Of a DNA stretch of 64,000 nucleotides, positions 25,001 to 39,900 are shown in pieces. The stretch comes from Enchytraeus crypticus. Its lineage: Eukaryota; Annelida; Clitellata; Enchytraeida; Enchytraeidae. The stretch is from the NCBI GenBank assembly GCA_905160935.1, contig CAJHZI010000422.1, positions 646,001 to 710,000 of the forward strand. Reading direction: 5' to 3'. The translations under genes and the position numbers were made by a program. Below the pieces are notes generated by a model that worked only from the letters and a program-made list of their open reading frames with translations, searched no databases and had not been told where the DNA came from. Each line of letters begins with the position of its first letter. Within the stretch, counting starts at the first letter, position 1.

Positions 25001-28000
25001 TTATCAATTGATACCAAAAATATACTTCTTCATTGCTATATTCAATCAATGTTGTTATATGGAAGTCAAGTTTGGACAATCTATTCTGCAATGGAATCGA
25101 AACTTGAGGCAACAGAGATGTGGTTCTATAGAAGAATGCTACGTATATCTTATAAAGACCACGTTAAAAATGAAGATGTTTTACAAAGAATATCAACTTG
25201 TTGTGACCTTTTGAACCGAATACGACGACAACAGATGAAATTTTTCGGACACATTATGCGGAACAAAATAGTTGAAAATACCGTAGTGACAGGAATAATA
25301 GATGGAAAAAGATGCCAGGGTCGACAACGAATGACGTTTATTAAGAATCTTCGCAAACGGATGCAGTTAACTGAAACAGAGATGATCAGAGCAACAATGA
25401 ACATATGGAGGAATATGACCATGACCGCCCAGGCTTGGAACAGGCACGACACATAGAGAAGAAGAAGATTATGCTAATTAATTAATTAAGTATTACACTA
25501 ATAAGTTAGGTTCTCTCACCTGAAGCTGTCGACTCTGCCAGAGCTGTGGCGTTACCTCTCAGCCAATCAGAGAGTTCTGTCACGTGATTGGCTAGATTCT
25601 GCTTGTCATTCAGAGCAAGCTCCGCCCCTATCAGTCTCTCAGTTGTTCTGTCCAATCCTGAGCTCAAGTCACTCACAGACTCATCGGCTGACGTTAGGTT
25701 AAACCTGCATAGCATAATCTATCAATCAGTCAATCAATCAATAAATTAATAAATCCAAGAATCTTCAAATCAATCAATCAGTTCATGAATCTTCCAGTCA
25801 GTCAATCAATCAATCAATAAGTAAATCAATCAGATACTAAATTAGTGAATGTTACAAGATACAAAGCAGAATCAACAATGACAACCTTCTAGTACTCAAT
25901 AAATTCAACAAACCTTGTATTCTTTAAGTCTTGGACTAGAGACTGAGCGAGAGAGAGCTCTGCACTGAGCTCACCATTGATCATTTGATTGATCTCAGTC
26001 AGCTTACTGTCTAGATCCTGCAGCATTGCTCCATCACCCCCCACCCCCAGTTCTGACATCTCCCCCACTCCAGTTCTTAACATCTCTCCCACCTCAGCTA
26101 AATCAGTCGATAAATCAATCATTCAGTCAATCAAGCAATCAATCAGTCTGTCAATCGATAAATCAATCATTCAGTAAATCAAGCAATCAATCAGACTCTC
26201 AATCAGTAAATCAATCAATCAATAAAGTCATCATTTATTCATATATTAGACATTTTACTGGCAGATTGTAAGATGACTAGGAGGTGAATGTAAGATTTCC
26301 TGCAACCACTGAAAAACTACAGGCCATTATGCCATCTAAGATATCAGGAAACTAGAGGCATTGGAAATGTTTTTAGCGAGAATGATGGAAAAGATTGGTT
26401 GGACTGACAAAATTACAATTGAAAAAGTTCTTGAAAGAGTCGATGAAGATAGACAGTTAATAATGTGATAAGAAATATGTCAAAAAGCTGTATAGGACAT
26501 ACTATAAGGGGATGGTATGCCAAAGGATGTAATAGAAGGAAGAATACAAGGGAAAGGAGTTGGAGGAAGACCGAGACCAGTGATGCTCTGAGGATAGAAG
26601 TGGCTGGAAGTTATAAGCCACTAGAAGAAGAAGAGGAGAAGTATATACCATCAAACCTGCTAAAAGATTTGTTGCTTTATCCCAGGAATGATAGCACTGA
26701 CCACAGGGAAGGCACTGAGGTACTTGCCCCTTTAATCCTCTGCCGCACTGGTCACACCTCTCACCCACCACTCCCTCCAGGCACAGGCAGCGACCCGTCG
26801 CTCTGTCACATCGCCCCTCCTGAGTGCCTACAGGCTCGCAGTCACAGGCTGTGACACAACAACAACAGTGCCTACACAACAGTGTCTACACAACAGTGCC
26901 TACACAACAGTGCCTACACAACAGTGCCTACACAACAGTGCCTACACAACATTGCCTACACAACATTGCCTACACAACATTGCCTATACAGACTCACTGT
27001 TGTTACTACATGCTGCAGTAACAACAACAACAACAGTGCCTGCAGACCTACAGCCGTACGCCGCCAACAACAACAACAAAATCACCAGTAAGACAACAAC
27101 AACAACAAAGTCACCAGTAAGACAACAACAACAACAAAATCACCAGTAAGACAACAACAACAACAAAGTCACCAGTAAGACAACAACAACAACAAAATCA
27201 CCAGTAAGACAACAAGGGTTATGCACCAGTACAAGTAAGAATAGAACTACAAAAAGAAATACAAGTGTGAAAATTTCAGCATAATAATCTGAATTGTTTC
27301 AAAGAAAAAATATTTTTAAAAATTAAATTGCAAAGCTTTTAAAAAACTCAAAAATAATTGAAAATATTAGAAACGTATAACACTAGAACGCAATGAAAAC
27401 GTTGATTGTAGGAATAGACGGCCTAAGGACAGCTGCTAAAAAATAATCTGTTTAGTGTCAGATATGCAATTCCTGCAACGTATATATCAAATTTAAAACA
27501 TAAAATAAGAGAAGAAAAACTACCGAAAGCATCTACAAGGAGTTTCATACTATATAACAAACAAAAAAGTTAGGTTTGAGTTTAGAAAATAATCAAACAG
27601 ATAGAACAATACCGCAGTTCTGAAATATACTGTCACTAACTATAGTAGTGTATCAGTAACTATTGTTAAAAGACTTGAAGATGATGAGGATACTGACGAG
27701 CACAGAGCTGTTGTGGGGAGCCCCAGTGGTTGATAGGACACTCCCTACAGGTCCTACCTCCTCTATCTGATCTACAGCTACACTGTCCATCAAACTGTAC
27801 AATCAATCAATCAATCGATCGATCAACAATCAATCATTCAATCAATCAATTAATCAATCAATTAGTCAATAATTAATATAATCGATCATTCAACCAATCA
27901 AGCAATCAATCAAACAAGCAATCAATCAAACGATCAATCAATTAGTCAATCAATCAATTATTCAGTCAATCAATCAGTCAATCGATCAATCCATCAACCG

Positions 28001-31000
28001 ACAAATCAATCAATCAATCGATCAACTAATAAAGCAATCCAATAGATAATTTTTCGAACAAGAAGCAAGAAGAATTTAAAAAACAGCGAAGAGTCAGCTC
28101 GATGAGTAGTAACCTGTTAGTTCACTGATCAATCAAATAGAACAACCAATCACCTGATTGATTAGTAAACCATTCAGTCAGAGAATTTAATCGAAAAATC
28201 AATCAATAAATCCAACAATCAATCTGTCAATAAATAAAATCAATCAATTAGTGTATTTATAAAGCTCCGCTCTATGCTAAATGCCACAGTAGCGCTGAAT
28301 GAATAGTGATGGTCGAGTAGCCTGATGGTAATGATAAACATCTGATGAACTAACCTGATTGCATTGAGCACTCAGTGACCACGTGACGTCACAGTCACAT
28401 GACACACAGCCCCGCCCACTAGCAAGTCTCCAATGACCAGGGGCACACTCATCACAGGCCACGCCCACAACATTGGGTAAACAGGGGCACTGCCCCGTGA
28501 GCCTGTCACAGCTAGTCAGGGCCCTTCTTATCCCCGTGCTAATCAGGGCCCTTCTCTCTGCTGGGCTAGTCAGGGCCCTTCTTTCTGCTGGGCTTGTCAG
28601 GGCCCTTCGTATACCCAGGCTAGTAGGGGCCCTTCTTTCTGCTTGGCTTCTCGCGGCCCTTCTTTTCCAGGGACGAGACCTCATACGGGCATTGTGATCC
28701 AACAAGAAGGCTGTGCGGTTAGTTCCGAGCACATTACATACGCACTCTGCAAACACACAAATATCTGACTAGCTTACACACAACATCACATCTCTATAGA
28801 GATCAGTTTAAAGCTCTGATATCATATAGGAACATCTCTACAGAGATAAGTTTCTAGCTCTAATATCATATATGATCATCTCTGTAGAGATCAGTTTTTT
28901 TAAAGCTCTGATATCATAGAGGAAAATCTCTTCAGAGATCAGATTAAGGAGCTAATATCTTACATGAACATCTCTACAGAGATCAGTTTATAGCTTTAAT
29001 ATCATATAGGCATATCTCTACAGAGACAAGTTTATAAACTGAAAAAAAGCTGTTATAAATCACTACGTACGTAACATAACTACAAAACTTAAAGCAAGGA
29101 AGACTATTATCTAGAACACAGTCTTCAGAGTGAAACAGAGACTACTACGAATAGAGCCGAGGAGTTGTAACCAACAGGCAAACAATTAAAGTAGAAAGCG
29201 AGAGAGGGAGAGAGAGAGAGAAAATATATATAGAGAGAGAAGTTTTCGTTATCTGGGGGTTTAAAATACAAGAGATATTTGGGGTTTACCCTTGCAGTTT
29301 TGTTGTTTGGCATTTCCATGGTAACCAGGCCTGCAGACTTCACAGTGGTCACCCATGGTGTTGTGTAAACATTGCAGACATCTGCCTGTCAGCTGATCGC
29401 AGGCTCCGCCCACTGACTCATCGATGTTACCACTGCACTCACATTTCTTACATCCACCAGCAACAGCGTTACCATAGTAGTTCTCAGAACACTCGTCACA
29501 TCTCAGGCCTGAAATATAAAAAGCTCAAGAGTGATGCCAGATATAAACAAAGTTAAGCTGTCAATCATCAGCCACTGACAGATCATCTCAGTTATTCTAA
29601 ACAAAGATAAGCTGTCAATCATCAGCCACTGACACTGATCATCCAAGTTATTATAAACAAAGATAAGCTGTCAATCATCAGCCACTGACAGTTCATCCAA
29701 GTTATTATAAACAAAGATAAGCTGTCAATCATCAGCCACTGACAGATCATCCAAGTTATTATAAACAAAGATAAGCTGTCAATCATCAGCCACTGACAGT
29801 TCATCCAAGTTATTATAAACAAAGATAAGCTGTCAATCATCAGCCCCTGACAGTTCATCCAAGTTATTATAAACAAAGATAAGCTGTCAATCATAAGCCA
29901 CTGACAGATCATCTCAGTTATTCTAAACAAAGAAAAGTATCATCAGCCACTGACAGATAGTCTGAGTTATTATAAACAAAGATTGTTTAAATGTGTTAAA
30001 GTAATCAAATACTTAAAATTTTAAACATCTCGTTAGGAACGGGATTTGAATAACCATCTACCAAATAGGCAGTTACTATGATGTACGTTTGACATACCAG
30101 TATAGCCTGGCTTGCAGTAGCAGAGTACGTCATTATTCCTGGGATCCACACGGCACGACTGGGCGTGGTTAACTCCTGCCACTCCAGGACAGGGGCAGGG
30201 CTTACATTCTAGGTCCCGCCCATTTCCTGTCTGTAGAGAGAAGTCGTAAAACCCATCAGCGCACCTGATAGCAAATAAACTATAGAGGTGTACATGTCAA
30301 TCAAAGACTCCGGCGACACCAGGCAGCGCTCTTATAAACATGTCTTACAGCAGGTCTAAAGCATACAATTTCTTGGTCTACTACTGGATGACTCGTTTTG
30401 TCCAACTCAATAGATTGATTTCATAAAAGTTACAACATCTGAAACATATGACGTCATAACCCATCAATGAACTCTGAGGTGAGTTATCAGTGACTTCTCT
30501 CTGGCTGATCTAATCTGATCATGATACGAGAGTTTACCTTTAGAGTATAACAATTTATCTGTGAACAAGATACCGGTAGACCTATATAAAAGGAAACGTC
30601 ATCCATTTTTGAAACCATCTTTTCTGCAGCAGCATCGCTGACAGTGACTGGTCTTCAAGACTGCTTTACATGTTCTTAGCATGTTCCTTAAACATGATTA
30701 AATTTATCTTTGCTATTGATATTGCCAATTGGCAGCAAGCTCCAATACATGAGCAACCTTCCCGGAGCCCTAGTGGATATCCGTTTGGTTCATCGATGGT
30801 TTAGTGTCTCAAATTTGGCAAATCCATTAAAAGCAATATGTCCTGTGTAACGATGCACTTTTAATGTACTGCATACATGTAGTACTCGAATAATCAGTAA
30901 ACTTAATTTTTGTGACGGTAGCTCGAGGGAGTCTAGTCATCTATAAGAGAAGGTTTGTACTTCAGAGAATTGACGTTAAGCGCACTACAACCTACCTCTC

Positions 31001-31694
31001 GCAGTGTGGACCTGCCGTGTGGCGCAGACAGTTAACACAGCGACCAGTCTCTCCATCACAAGCCTCGGCTCTCTCTCCACACAAACATGGCCGACAGGCG
31101 GGGTAGCCGAACGTGTTATCAGCGCATTGGTCACACTGCCGACCAATCACAGAGCTCGTACGACACGAACACTGGCCTGTGATTGGATGGCATCTATTAT
31201 CCAGTGCTCCTACTAGGCTGCAGGAACATTCTGCTCAACCGTAGAAAATACACTGTAGTTTTTATAACTGATACCCATATATTATTTTAACAATAAAGTC
31301 ATAAGGAGTTGGCTGATGCTCTTGAAATTTACAGTACTTGACCAGCAGCCAATTCTACCAAACGCAGAGAAATTTCGTTTTAATATCTTTAATAACGTGA
31401 AAGTTATAGCTTTGCGAATAGGAGTGGGGTCAGATAAGAAATTTCCAATACAGGATTAGGGGCGTGTTACATGCAGCGTAAAATTATCTCTTACTAAATT
31501 AACATAAAATTTCTGCTAATCCTATTTGAAGAGAAATCATTTATTTTCAAAACGAAGTAAAATACGTGCTGATATGTCTCCTAGCAGATAAAAAGAGAGC
31601 TAGAGGAGCTGAATTGCGTTCACCCTCACTTTAACCGCTGATTAAAATATAATTACTTCCATAGTAGGTCTATACACTGTATACGGCATAAACA

Positions 31695-31730
<36 letters not shown>

Positions 31731-34700
31731 GGTACATTTATATCTTATACAGTGGCGTAGCCAGGATTTAATCTTGGGGGAGGCATTTTAATCTTGGGGG
31801 AGGCACTTTGGGGAGGTGCACACTTTATACAATGTTTTCTCTTATATTTTGGCCTTAATAAAACTTTTACAGGACATCTTGGAGGGGGCACATACCCCTC
31901 CCTGCCTCCCCCTCGCTACGTCACTGATCTTATACGTTTCTTGATTGAGCAGATTTCATCACAACTACAGAAGATTACTTTATCGACATTCAGATGGCGC
32001 CTCATAAACAAATATAATTGAAAATGAATAAAATAATATGTAAATAAATAAAGTAGGCCTATGGGGCCTATTAATAGAGTGTGAATATAGAATAGTGCAC
32101 GATGATATAATGGACAAGTAAGCAGACCTTTGCAGCCAGTTTCACTGAATCCATATGACCCCACGAGACATACGTCACACCTCCTACCCCCCACCCCTCT
32201 TTTACAGGTGCACTGACCCCCCTCAGGGTCACAAAGGTCACTCTCCGTGCCTGTGACGTCACAGTCACACGCTGTAACAAATCACACATAGGCCTATTAT
32301 TAGTAATAATCATATCTTTATTATTATTATTGTTTTAATTTATCACTCTAATTTTTTTGCATTAGGCTGTAAGCCCAAATTGAAAGAAAGGTTTAAAATA
32401 AATCCTCTACACTCCGGGAGGCCGCATTCGCCAATGTGCCACGAACGCAAAGAGTATTAAGGCGCTGAAGTGTATTGGACAGGCGCTGCCATTGAAAGGC
32501 TTCTCGAGTTGGTCGCCTGTAATGGCACTGGTTCTCCTGCCTAATTCGTTAATGAAGTCAGACGCGGCGGAGTTGTTGGGCCCAATGGCTCAAAAGCAAT
32601 TGGCAGGAAGATGTAGCTGCTAGAGACTGTAGTATATTTAAGGGACTTCCTATTGGCAGCGGCTTCAGCAGCTGAGCCAACAGTAGAGCATGAAAGGCTG
32701 AGATTGCTTTGCTGAGAATGTGTACGTCATAGTGACATCCCAGCTGATACACTTGCCCAAGGAATTTGTGGTACACCGTCCGGTCGTTTCCCATCTGAGC
32801 GGCTCAATCCCTGGGGCTCTTTTATAGCCGTATTATTTGCAAGATGAAGATGTTGATGAATATTCATCATCAACATTTTCGTCTTCCATTGAATCCCAAT
32901 TTAACCAGGGTCATGATACAAATGGACTGTCTCAAATCCTCTCTGTCCTACACCAGCCAATCCCCTATTTGAGACTATGATGATGAGTATTAATAATATT
33001 ATTAATACTAATACTGTTTTTATTTAGAATGAATATTATATTGAGAGAACATACGGAGAACATGATAAAGAGAGAACATACGGAAGGCTCTTCCATACAC
33101 AGCCGTAGCCAGGCTGTAGAGCAGCTCGTCACAGCGGGGGTTGATGTGGGAGCTCTGAGGTACACTGAGATATGATCTGTAGCACTCCAGCCTCTCTATC
33201 TTATCCGCAATCCCTACTCCTTCCTCTCTCATCCTCAACTCCTCCACGTCTCCAGCGCTTGGCATCAGCACTATCTGATTATCAATCAATCAAATCAATC
33301 AATCAGTCAAATCATCGGTCAATTAGTCGAACAGTCAATCAGTCAATCAATCAATCAAATCATCAGTCAGTTAGTCGAACAGTCAATCAATCAATAAGTC
33401 ATTCGTCCATAAGTTATAAACTTTTGAAAACATTTAACCCTTAATTTTTATAATAACTGATATATCTACAAATGCATGTCATTTAAACACACAGGCAGCT
33501 TTTATATTACTAACACAGTCGATGAATATAGACGGATACGGGTCTGTTGTCACGTGATGCGCTGTGTAGAAGTCCAGAGTGATGCTGTATGTGGCTCCCT
33601 CCTCCAAACAAATCCTTCGCTCTATCACGTGACTTCTCTCTCCTCGTGAACAACAACAACAACAGCAACAGCAAATCTTAATCAGATACATCACGCTATT
33701 TTTGTGTTTACTTGTATGCTTGTATTGTATTTATTTCTTGTCTTGCTACCTGAGTGGTGAAATAAAGCTATATATTACAACAGTGTGGTAACACTGTAAT
33801 TACAACAACAACAAAATTTAGAGTGCTACTGTCGTCAATGACAACATTGAGCACTGTGGTACCAAATCAAATCCGATGAGCAGAGTGTGGGGTTCAGAAA
33901 CGGTGCGATCCAAAATCCGGGAGGTCGGTCCGACACTGGTTTGATGGTACATCAAACAAAGACTAAACAGCCACATGTGATTATCAAACACGTGTAATGT
34001 ACGACTTGTAATTATCTAACACGTGTAATGTACGACTTGTAATTATCTAACACATGCAATTTAATACATGTAATTATCTAACACATTTCATATGTTTAAT
34101 TTTAATAATAACATAAATGAATAAATAACAAACACACATCGTAAGCAGATGCATGAAAAGTTATAACGCAGCAAAATATAAACAAACAGAATCAAACGCT
34201 AGGCCACCAAAGAGGACGCAAAGCAGCCTATCTAGTTGACACCCGGCTGTCATACACTATCAGTCTCAAAGAACCCTATCTAGTTGACCACCCAGCTCTC
34301 ATACACTATCAGTCTCAAAGCACCCTATCTAGTTGATCACCCAGCTGTTATACAATATCAGTCTCAAAGAACCCTATCTAGTTGACATCCAGCTGTCATA
34401 CACCATTATTCTCAAAGCACTCTATCTAGTTGACCACCCAGCTCTCATACACTATCAGTCTCAAAGCACCCTATCTAGTTGACACCCAGCTCTCATACAC
34501 TATCAGTCTCAAAGCACCCTATCTAGTTGATCACTCAGCTATCATACACTATCAGTCTCAAAGCAACCTATCTAGTTGACACCCAGCTGTCATACAATAT
34601 CAGTAATAGTAGATAATAAACCTGGAGGTAGATAGGTAATGGATAATAAACCTGGAGGTAGATAGGTAATGGATAATAAACCTGGAGGTAGATAGGTAAT

Positions 34701-35710
34701 AGATAATAAACCTGGAGGTAGATAGGTAATAGATAATAAACCTGGAGGTAGATAGGTAATAGATAATAAACCTGGAGGTAGATTGGTAGATAGGTAGTAG
34801 TCAGTATTATCACACTTTGTTTTGTTGCTGAACACAGAGGGGTTGACAACAGCAACAGTAACTCTCACATCATGCCAGCCACTCAGGTCCTACAAGCACA
34901 TCAGCAGAACTGATTGATCAAAGAGTTAGGAGGTTTCACTCAAATATCGTTAGTTGCTGATAACTTAAAGTCTGACATAAAACCATGCAGCTAGCGAAAG
35001 TAAAGATTAGAAGGCACAACAGGATTCATATCCAAAGAAATGGTATATACCGATTATTTGATCATGCGCGAAAACAGCAATATCAGCGACACAAGAGCAT
35101 ATTGCATAGAGCGGCAATTTTATAAATTCCTTAATTATTATTTGACCAGGATATAAGCGTCAAGTGAAAAGCATTATCACGAAATACAAAATGAACCTCC
35201 TGCTGCTTGTCATTTATCACCAAATCAGAAATTTACAATAAATCTTCAGTTCACACAACGTCGTCTCATGTCTGATGTTCTAGCAACTAAGCGGTCAAAC
35301 AGCCACATACTTAACACTCTCCTGTTGTTGCTATGACAACTCTCACCTGTTGTTGCTATGACAACTCTCACCTGTTGTTGCTATGACAACTCTCACCTGT
35401 TGTTGCTATGACAACTCTCACCTGTTGTTGTTATGACAACACTCACCTTTTGTTGCTATGACAACACTCACCTGTGGCTCATATCTGATGTTAAGCAGGT
35501 AGTTCATGGTGACAGGAAGTCCGGAGACGATGAATTCAATGGACCCTCTCTCTACAGTGCGTACAAATCCTGTGCCAGTCCATCCAATCCAACCATCTAT
35601 GTATGGATCCCTAACGACTGGTTCAACTCCCTATAACATAGAGCAATCAATCAGCTAGTCAATCAATCAATTCGCCAGTTAATCAATCAATCAATCAATC
35701 AGCCAGCCAG

Positions 35711-35741
<31 letters not shown>

Positions 35742-36240
35742 GACAGCCAATCAATCAATCAGTCAATTAGTCAAACAGCCAATCAATCAATCGGTCAGTC
35801 AATCAATCAATCAGTCAAATAGCCAATCAATAGAGGTAAAATGGAAGGGGAAAGAGGCAGGGGCAGGCCGAGATTTGGTATGTTAGAAGATTTAAAGATC
35901 CACCCATATGTGGAAATGAAGAGGAAAGCGGAATATAGAAAAGAGTGGAGGCGTTATATACCATGGACCTGTCAGTAGGCAGTGTACTAATGGAGAGAGA
36001 GAGATATCACATATTAAGAGACCTCAGATAGTTTTCCAGACTCTGCCTCATAGAGTAAATAATCCGGGTTTGGCAGGAAGTAGCCCTGCATGACGTGATC
36101 ACAGGTTCGACCAATCAGATAGGGTTTGCAGAAGCACCGCCCACTGAACAAGTCACATCCACTTCCATAGGCTCCTCCTACCACACAGTCACATGATTGA
36201 CAGCCCTGAGGTGAACGACTGAGGTTCCAGTAACCATTCT

Positions 36241-36274
<34 letters not shown>

Positions 36275-36319
36275 AGAATCAATCAATAAATCAATCAATC
36301 AATTAATCAATTTATCAAA

Positions 36320-36351
<32 letters not shown>

Positions 36352-36932
36352 CAACCTGTCAATCAATCAACCCAGCAATCCATCTATCAATAAATCAATA
36401 AACCAAGAAATCAATTAAGAAATGAATCAATAATTGAATAAATATCAATAATAGGACTATCATCAACAAATTAATCAATAAAATAATGGAAAAATTAGAA
36501 CATCAGTCTGTTAAAAAAAATTAATTAAAGAAAATTAAGAAATAGATATCTATGGCAAATAGGCTATCTATCAAATTCTAAGTAATAAATAAACCTTAAA
36601 TAACTAAATCACACAGTAGAAATTTTAAATTAATATTAAAATTAATATTTATTTCATTATTAATTTAATTTCATAAATAATTGCTCTTTAATTTAATATT
36701 TAGAGTAATTATTTATGAAATTAAATTAGTAACAGATTAAATATAAAATTGTTAATAAATTAGAGTAGATCATATCGAATGATTCATTAGGCAGAGATTG
36801 GTTGTTACGCTGCATACATGACATCTGTTGCACTGCCTCCCTGTCACGTATCTCTTACACAGGCACTGACCAGAGGCAGGGTGGCAGTCTATCCCTCCAT
36901 CAGCTGAACCAATAGTGTCGCAGTAACATGCT

Positions 36933-36984
<52 letters not shown>

Positions 36985-39900
36985 GCAGTCAATCAATCAA
37001 TCAATCAAACAAGCAATCAATATATCAATCAATCAATCAATCAATGTGGATAAAATAATTAATTATTACCTCAAGGCAAAAATAAGATCTATCATGGACA
37101 GAAAAATGACAAACAGTCGATCTATCTAATACTGAACAAAGCTGTAAGGCTGAATTTAACGTCTGTTTCTGTGTCATACGAGACTCTCATAGATGATCTG
37201 GCTGAGATTCTCACCAATGGCCTGCTATTTACCTAGCAAGCTTGCTATAGAATCAGCCATCCAACTATACAATTAATTTTAGCATATACTGCAAGTAATG
37301 AAAAGACGTTTTTAAAAAATAAAATAAAAATTATACATCAATATAGAAAATATTTTAACATAAATGAGTGATTCATTATTAAAAACCATTTAATCATTGC
37401 TATAATAGGTTGATTGATAGATCAGTTGGTCGTCTCTTACCTTGACACCCGTCCTCGTTGTCTTTGTTTAGGTTCCAGTAACCAGGCTTACACATGTCAC
37501 ACCTGCGACCCTCGACAAACCTCTTACACAGGCATGTGCCCGCCTCCACACCATGAGACCCCGCCTGCACACCATTAGCCCCCGCCTCCTTGCCATTAAA
37601 CCCCGCCTCCCTGTCATTAAACTCCGCCTCCACACCATTAGACCCCGCCTCCCTACCACTAGGCCCCGCCTCCACACCACTCGACCAATCAGCAGCACTA
37701 GCACACTCTCCACCGAGTTCTGACCCCGCGGGGTCACAGTCACAGGCTGTCAACAGAGCAGTGATTGATCAATGATGTGCTCAGTTTTCAATACTGATAA
37801 TAATTAATGATTTAATGTACAATTTTATGATTTAATGTACAATTTTATGATTTAATGTACAATTTTATGATTTAATGTACAATTTTATGATTTAATGTAC
37901 AATTTTATGATTTAATGTACAATTTTATGATTTAATGTACAATTTTATGATTTAATGTACAATTTTATGATTTAATGTACTACAATGTAGACAATATGAA
38001 GTATGCTTTAGATTATTGATGGTAGAGAGGAAACTCATTGAGAATGCTGAGCTAGAGAGGTGCAGTAGAGAGAGGTTCATTATTATAAATCGTTTTGGTA
38101 AAAGCAAAGCTACATGTAAGAGCAGGTAAAGCTAATGTTGACGTCAGTTTCCTCACTCGAAAGCGATGTCAGTGACGGGCGAGCCCAGGATTTGAACCCC
38201 ACACATACTGATCCGCGGTCGAGTATCTTATCGACATCACCACTGACTCCAGCCAGTGGCGATGTCGATAAGATACTCGACCACGGATCAGTATGTGCGG
38301 GTTCAAATCCTGGGCTCGACCGTCACTGACATCGCTTTCGAGTGAGAAAATGTCGTTACCATTAGCTTTATCAACTTTTACTCGTAAAAGTAACGATGTT
38401 CTGTAACGACTCGGTTACAGAACATCTCAGCTTGAGATTACGTCAATTGCCGCTCTTGGCTGTTCTAGTGTAAACTGGACCGATTTTTAACTGGACTGAT
38501 TTTTAACTATTTTTAACTGGACTGACTTTTAACTGGATTTTTAACTGGACTGATTTTTAACTGGATTTTTAAACTGGACTGATTTTTAACTGGACTGATT
38601 TTTAACTGGATTTTTAACTGGACTGATTTCTAATTGGACTGATTTTTAACTGGATTTTTAACTGGACTGATTTTTAACTGGATTTTTAACTGGACTGATT
38701 TTTAACTGGATTTTTAACTGGACTCACGCAGACAAGCGTCCCAGTCGCTAATGGATCGTTGAGGGGAGAGATAGAAGTGCGGCAGGCACTCCTGACACCG
38801 GCTTCCTCTTGTGTTGTGCTGACATTCGTCACATACACCTCCACTAGAGCGTCCTGTAGCCTCGTACACTGCTGGGTCAAAGTGGCACCTAGTGGAGTGG
38901 TTGTTACACTCACATTCTGCAGCAATCAATCACTTAATCAGCTGATAAATCTATCAACTCTTCAATCAAACAGCGGATCAATCTATTAATCAGTTCATCA
39001 ATCAATCAATCAGTCAACGAATCAATCAATCAATCAATCAATTAATCAGCTAGTCAATCAATCAGCTGAAGCATCTTAGCTCCAGATGCTGAGATGCCTC
39101 TTAGCTTCTTCATCTATATGCGGGATGAAGATACTAAGAAGCATCTTAGTATCACGTTAGTATCGCGGTCTAGTATTTTACCGACGTCGCCACTGGCTAG
39201 AGCCTGTGGCGACGTCGGTAACATACTCGATAAAAAATCGAAGTCGGTAAAAAACCACTGTCACTGGCTCGCACATCCCAATAGACCAGTTGTGTTAGAA
39301 TTACAAGATAACGAATGGGAAAATGAAAGGGAGAGAAAGAGAGAGAATAGAGAGAAAGAGAGAGACTAAGAGAGATAGGCTGATAGAGTTCTGGGCTCAC
39401 TCTTGCAGGCGTTAGACAAATTCTTGCTAGCTGGTCTCCAGGGTAGATCATTGTAGAAGTCCTCACACAGTTCACAGTTCAAACCCTGGGTGTGGTGCAC
39501 GCACTCACACTTACCATGCACCTGTGCAGCATAGTCAGGTCGGCAATATAAATCAATAAACAGATCCTGATAGAGCCATGATTTTATTTGTTTCATTTCA
39601 CCCAAAAGTATTTCATAAAGGATTCGACAATAAAAATCACCATCATCATCATCATCATCATAATCATCATCATCATCTTCCGTTAAATCCCAGCTTCACC
39701 GGGTTCGGGATACGAATAGACTTTCTCCAGTCCACTCTGTCATATACCATATTATCAGACAATCCTCCATTATTATATAATAAAAAGTATCATGAAATAA
39801 ATTTAAATGTGTGTGAATGAGCATATTTATCTGCAATTACCGTGAAACAGTAATTTACGGCAAAATCCAGCAACAATATCTAAACCTTCAATATATTTCA

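Noticed and set aside
28473..28697. Plus-strand frame opposite laminin exon 19
   Set aside because: Mirror of the in-frame 27-bp repeat on the coding strand; no independent support.
29622..29930. 102-codon repeated minus-strand frame
   Set aside because: Open only because the 54-bp minisatellite unit is a multiple of three; it lies between laminin exons 17 and 18 and no family is recognised.
34568..34855. Minus-strand frame of repeated [10 protein letters not shown] units
   Set aside because: Wrong frame for laminin exon 12; the array also happens to be open in the true frame.
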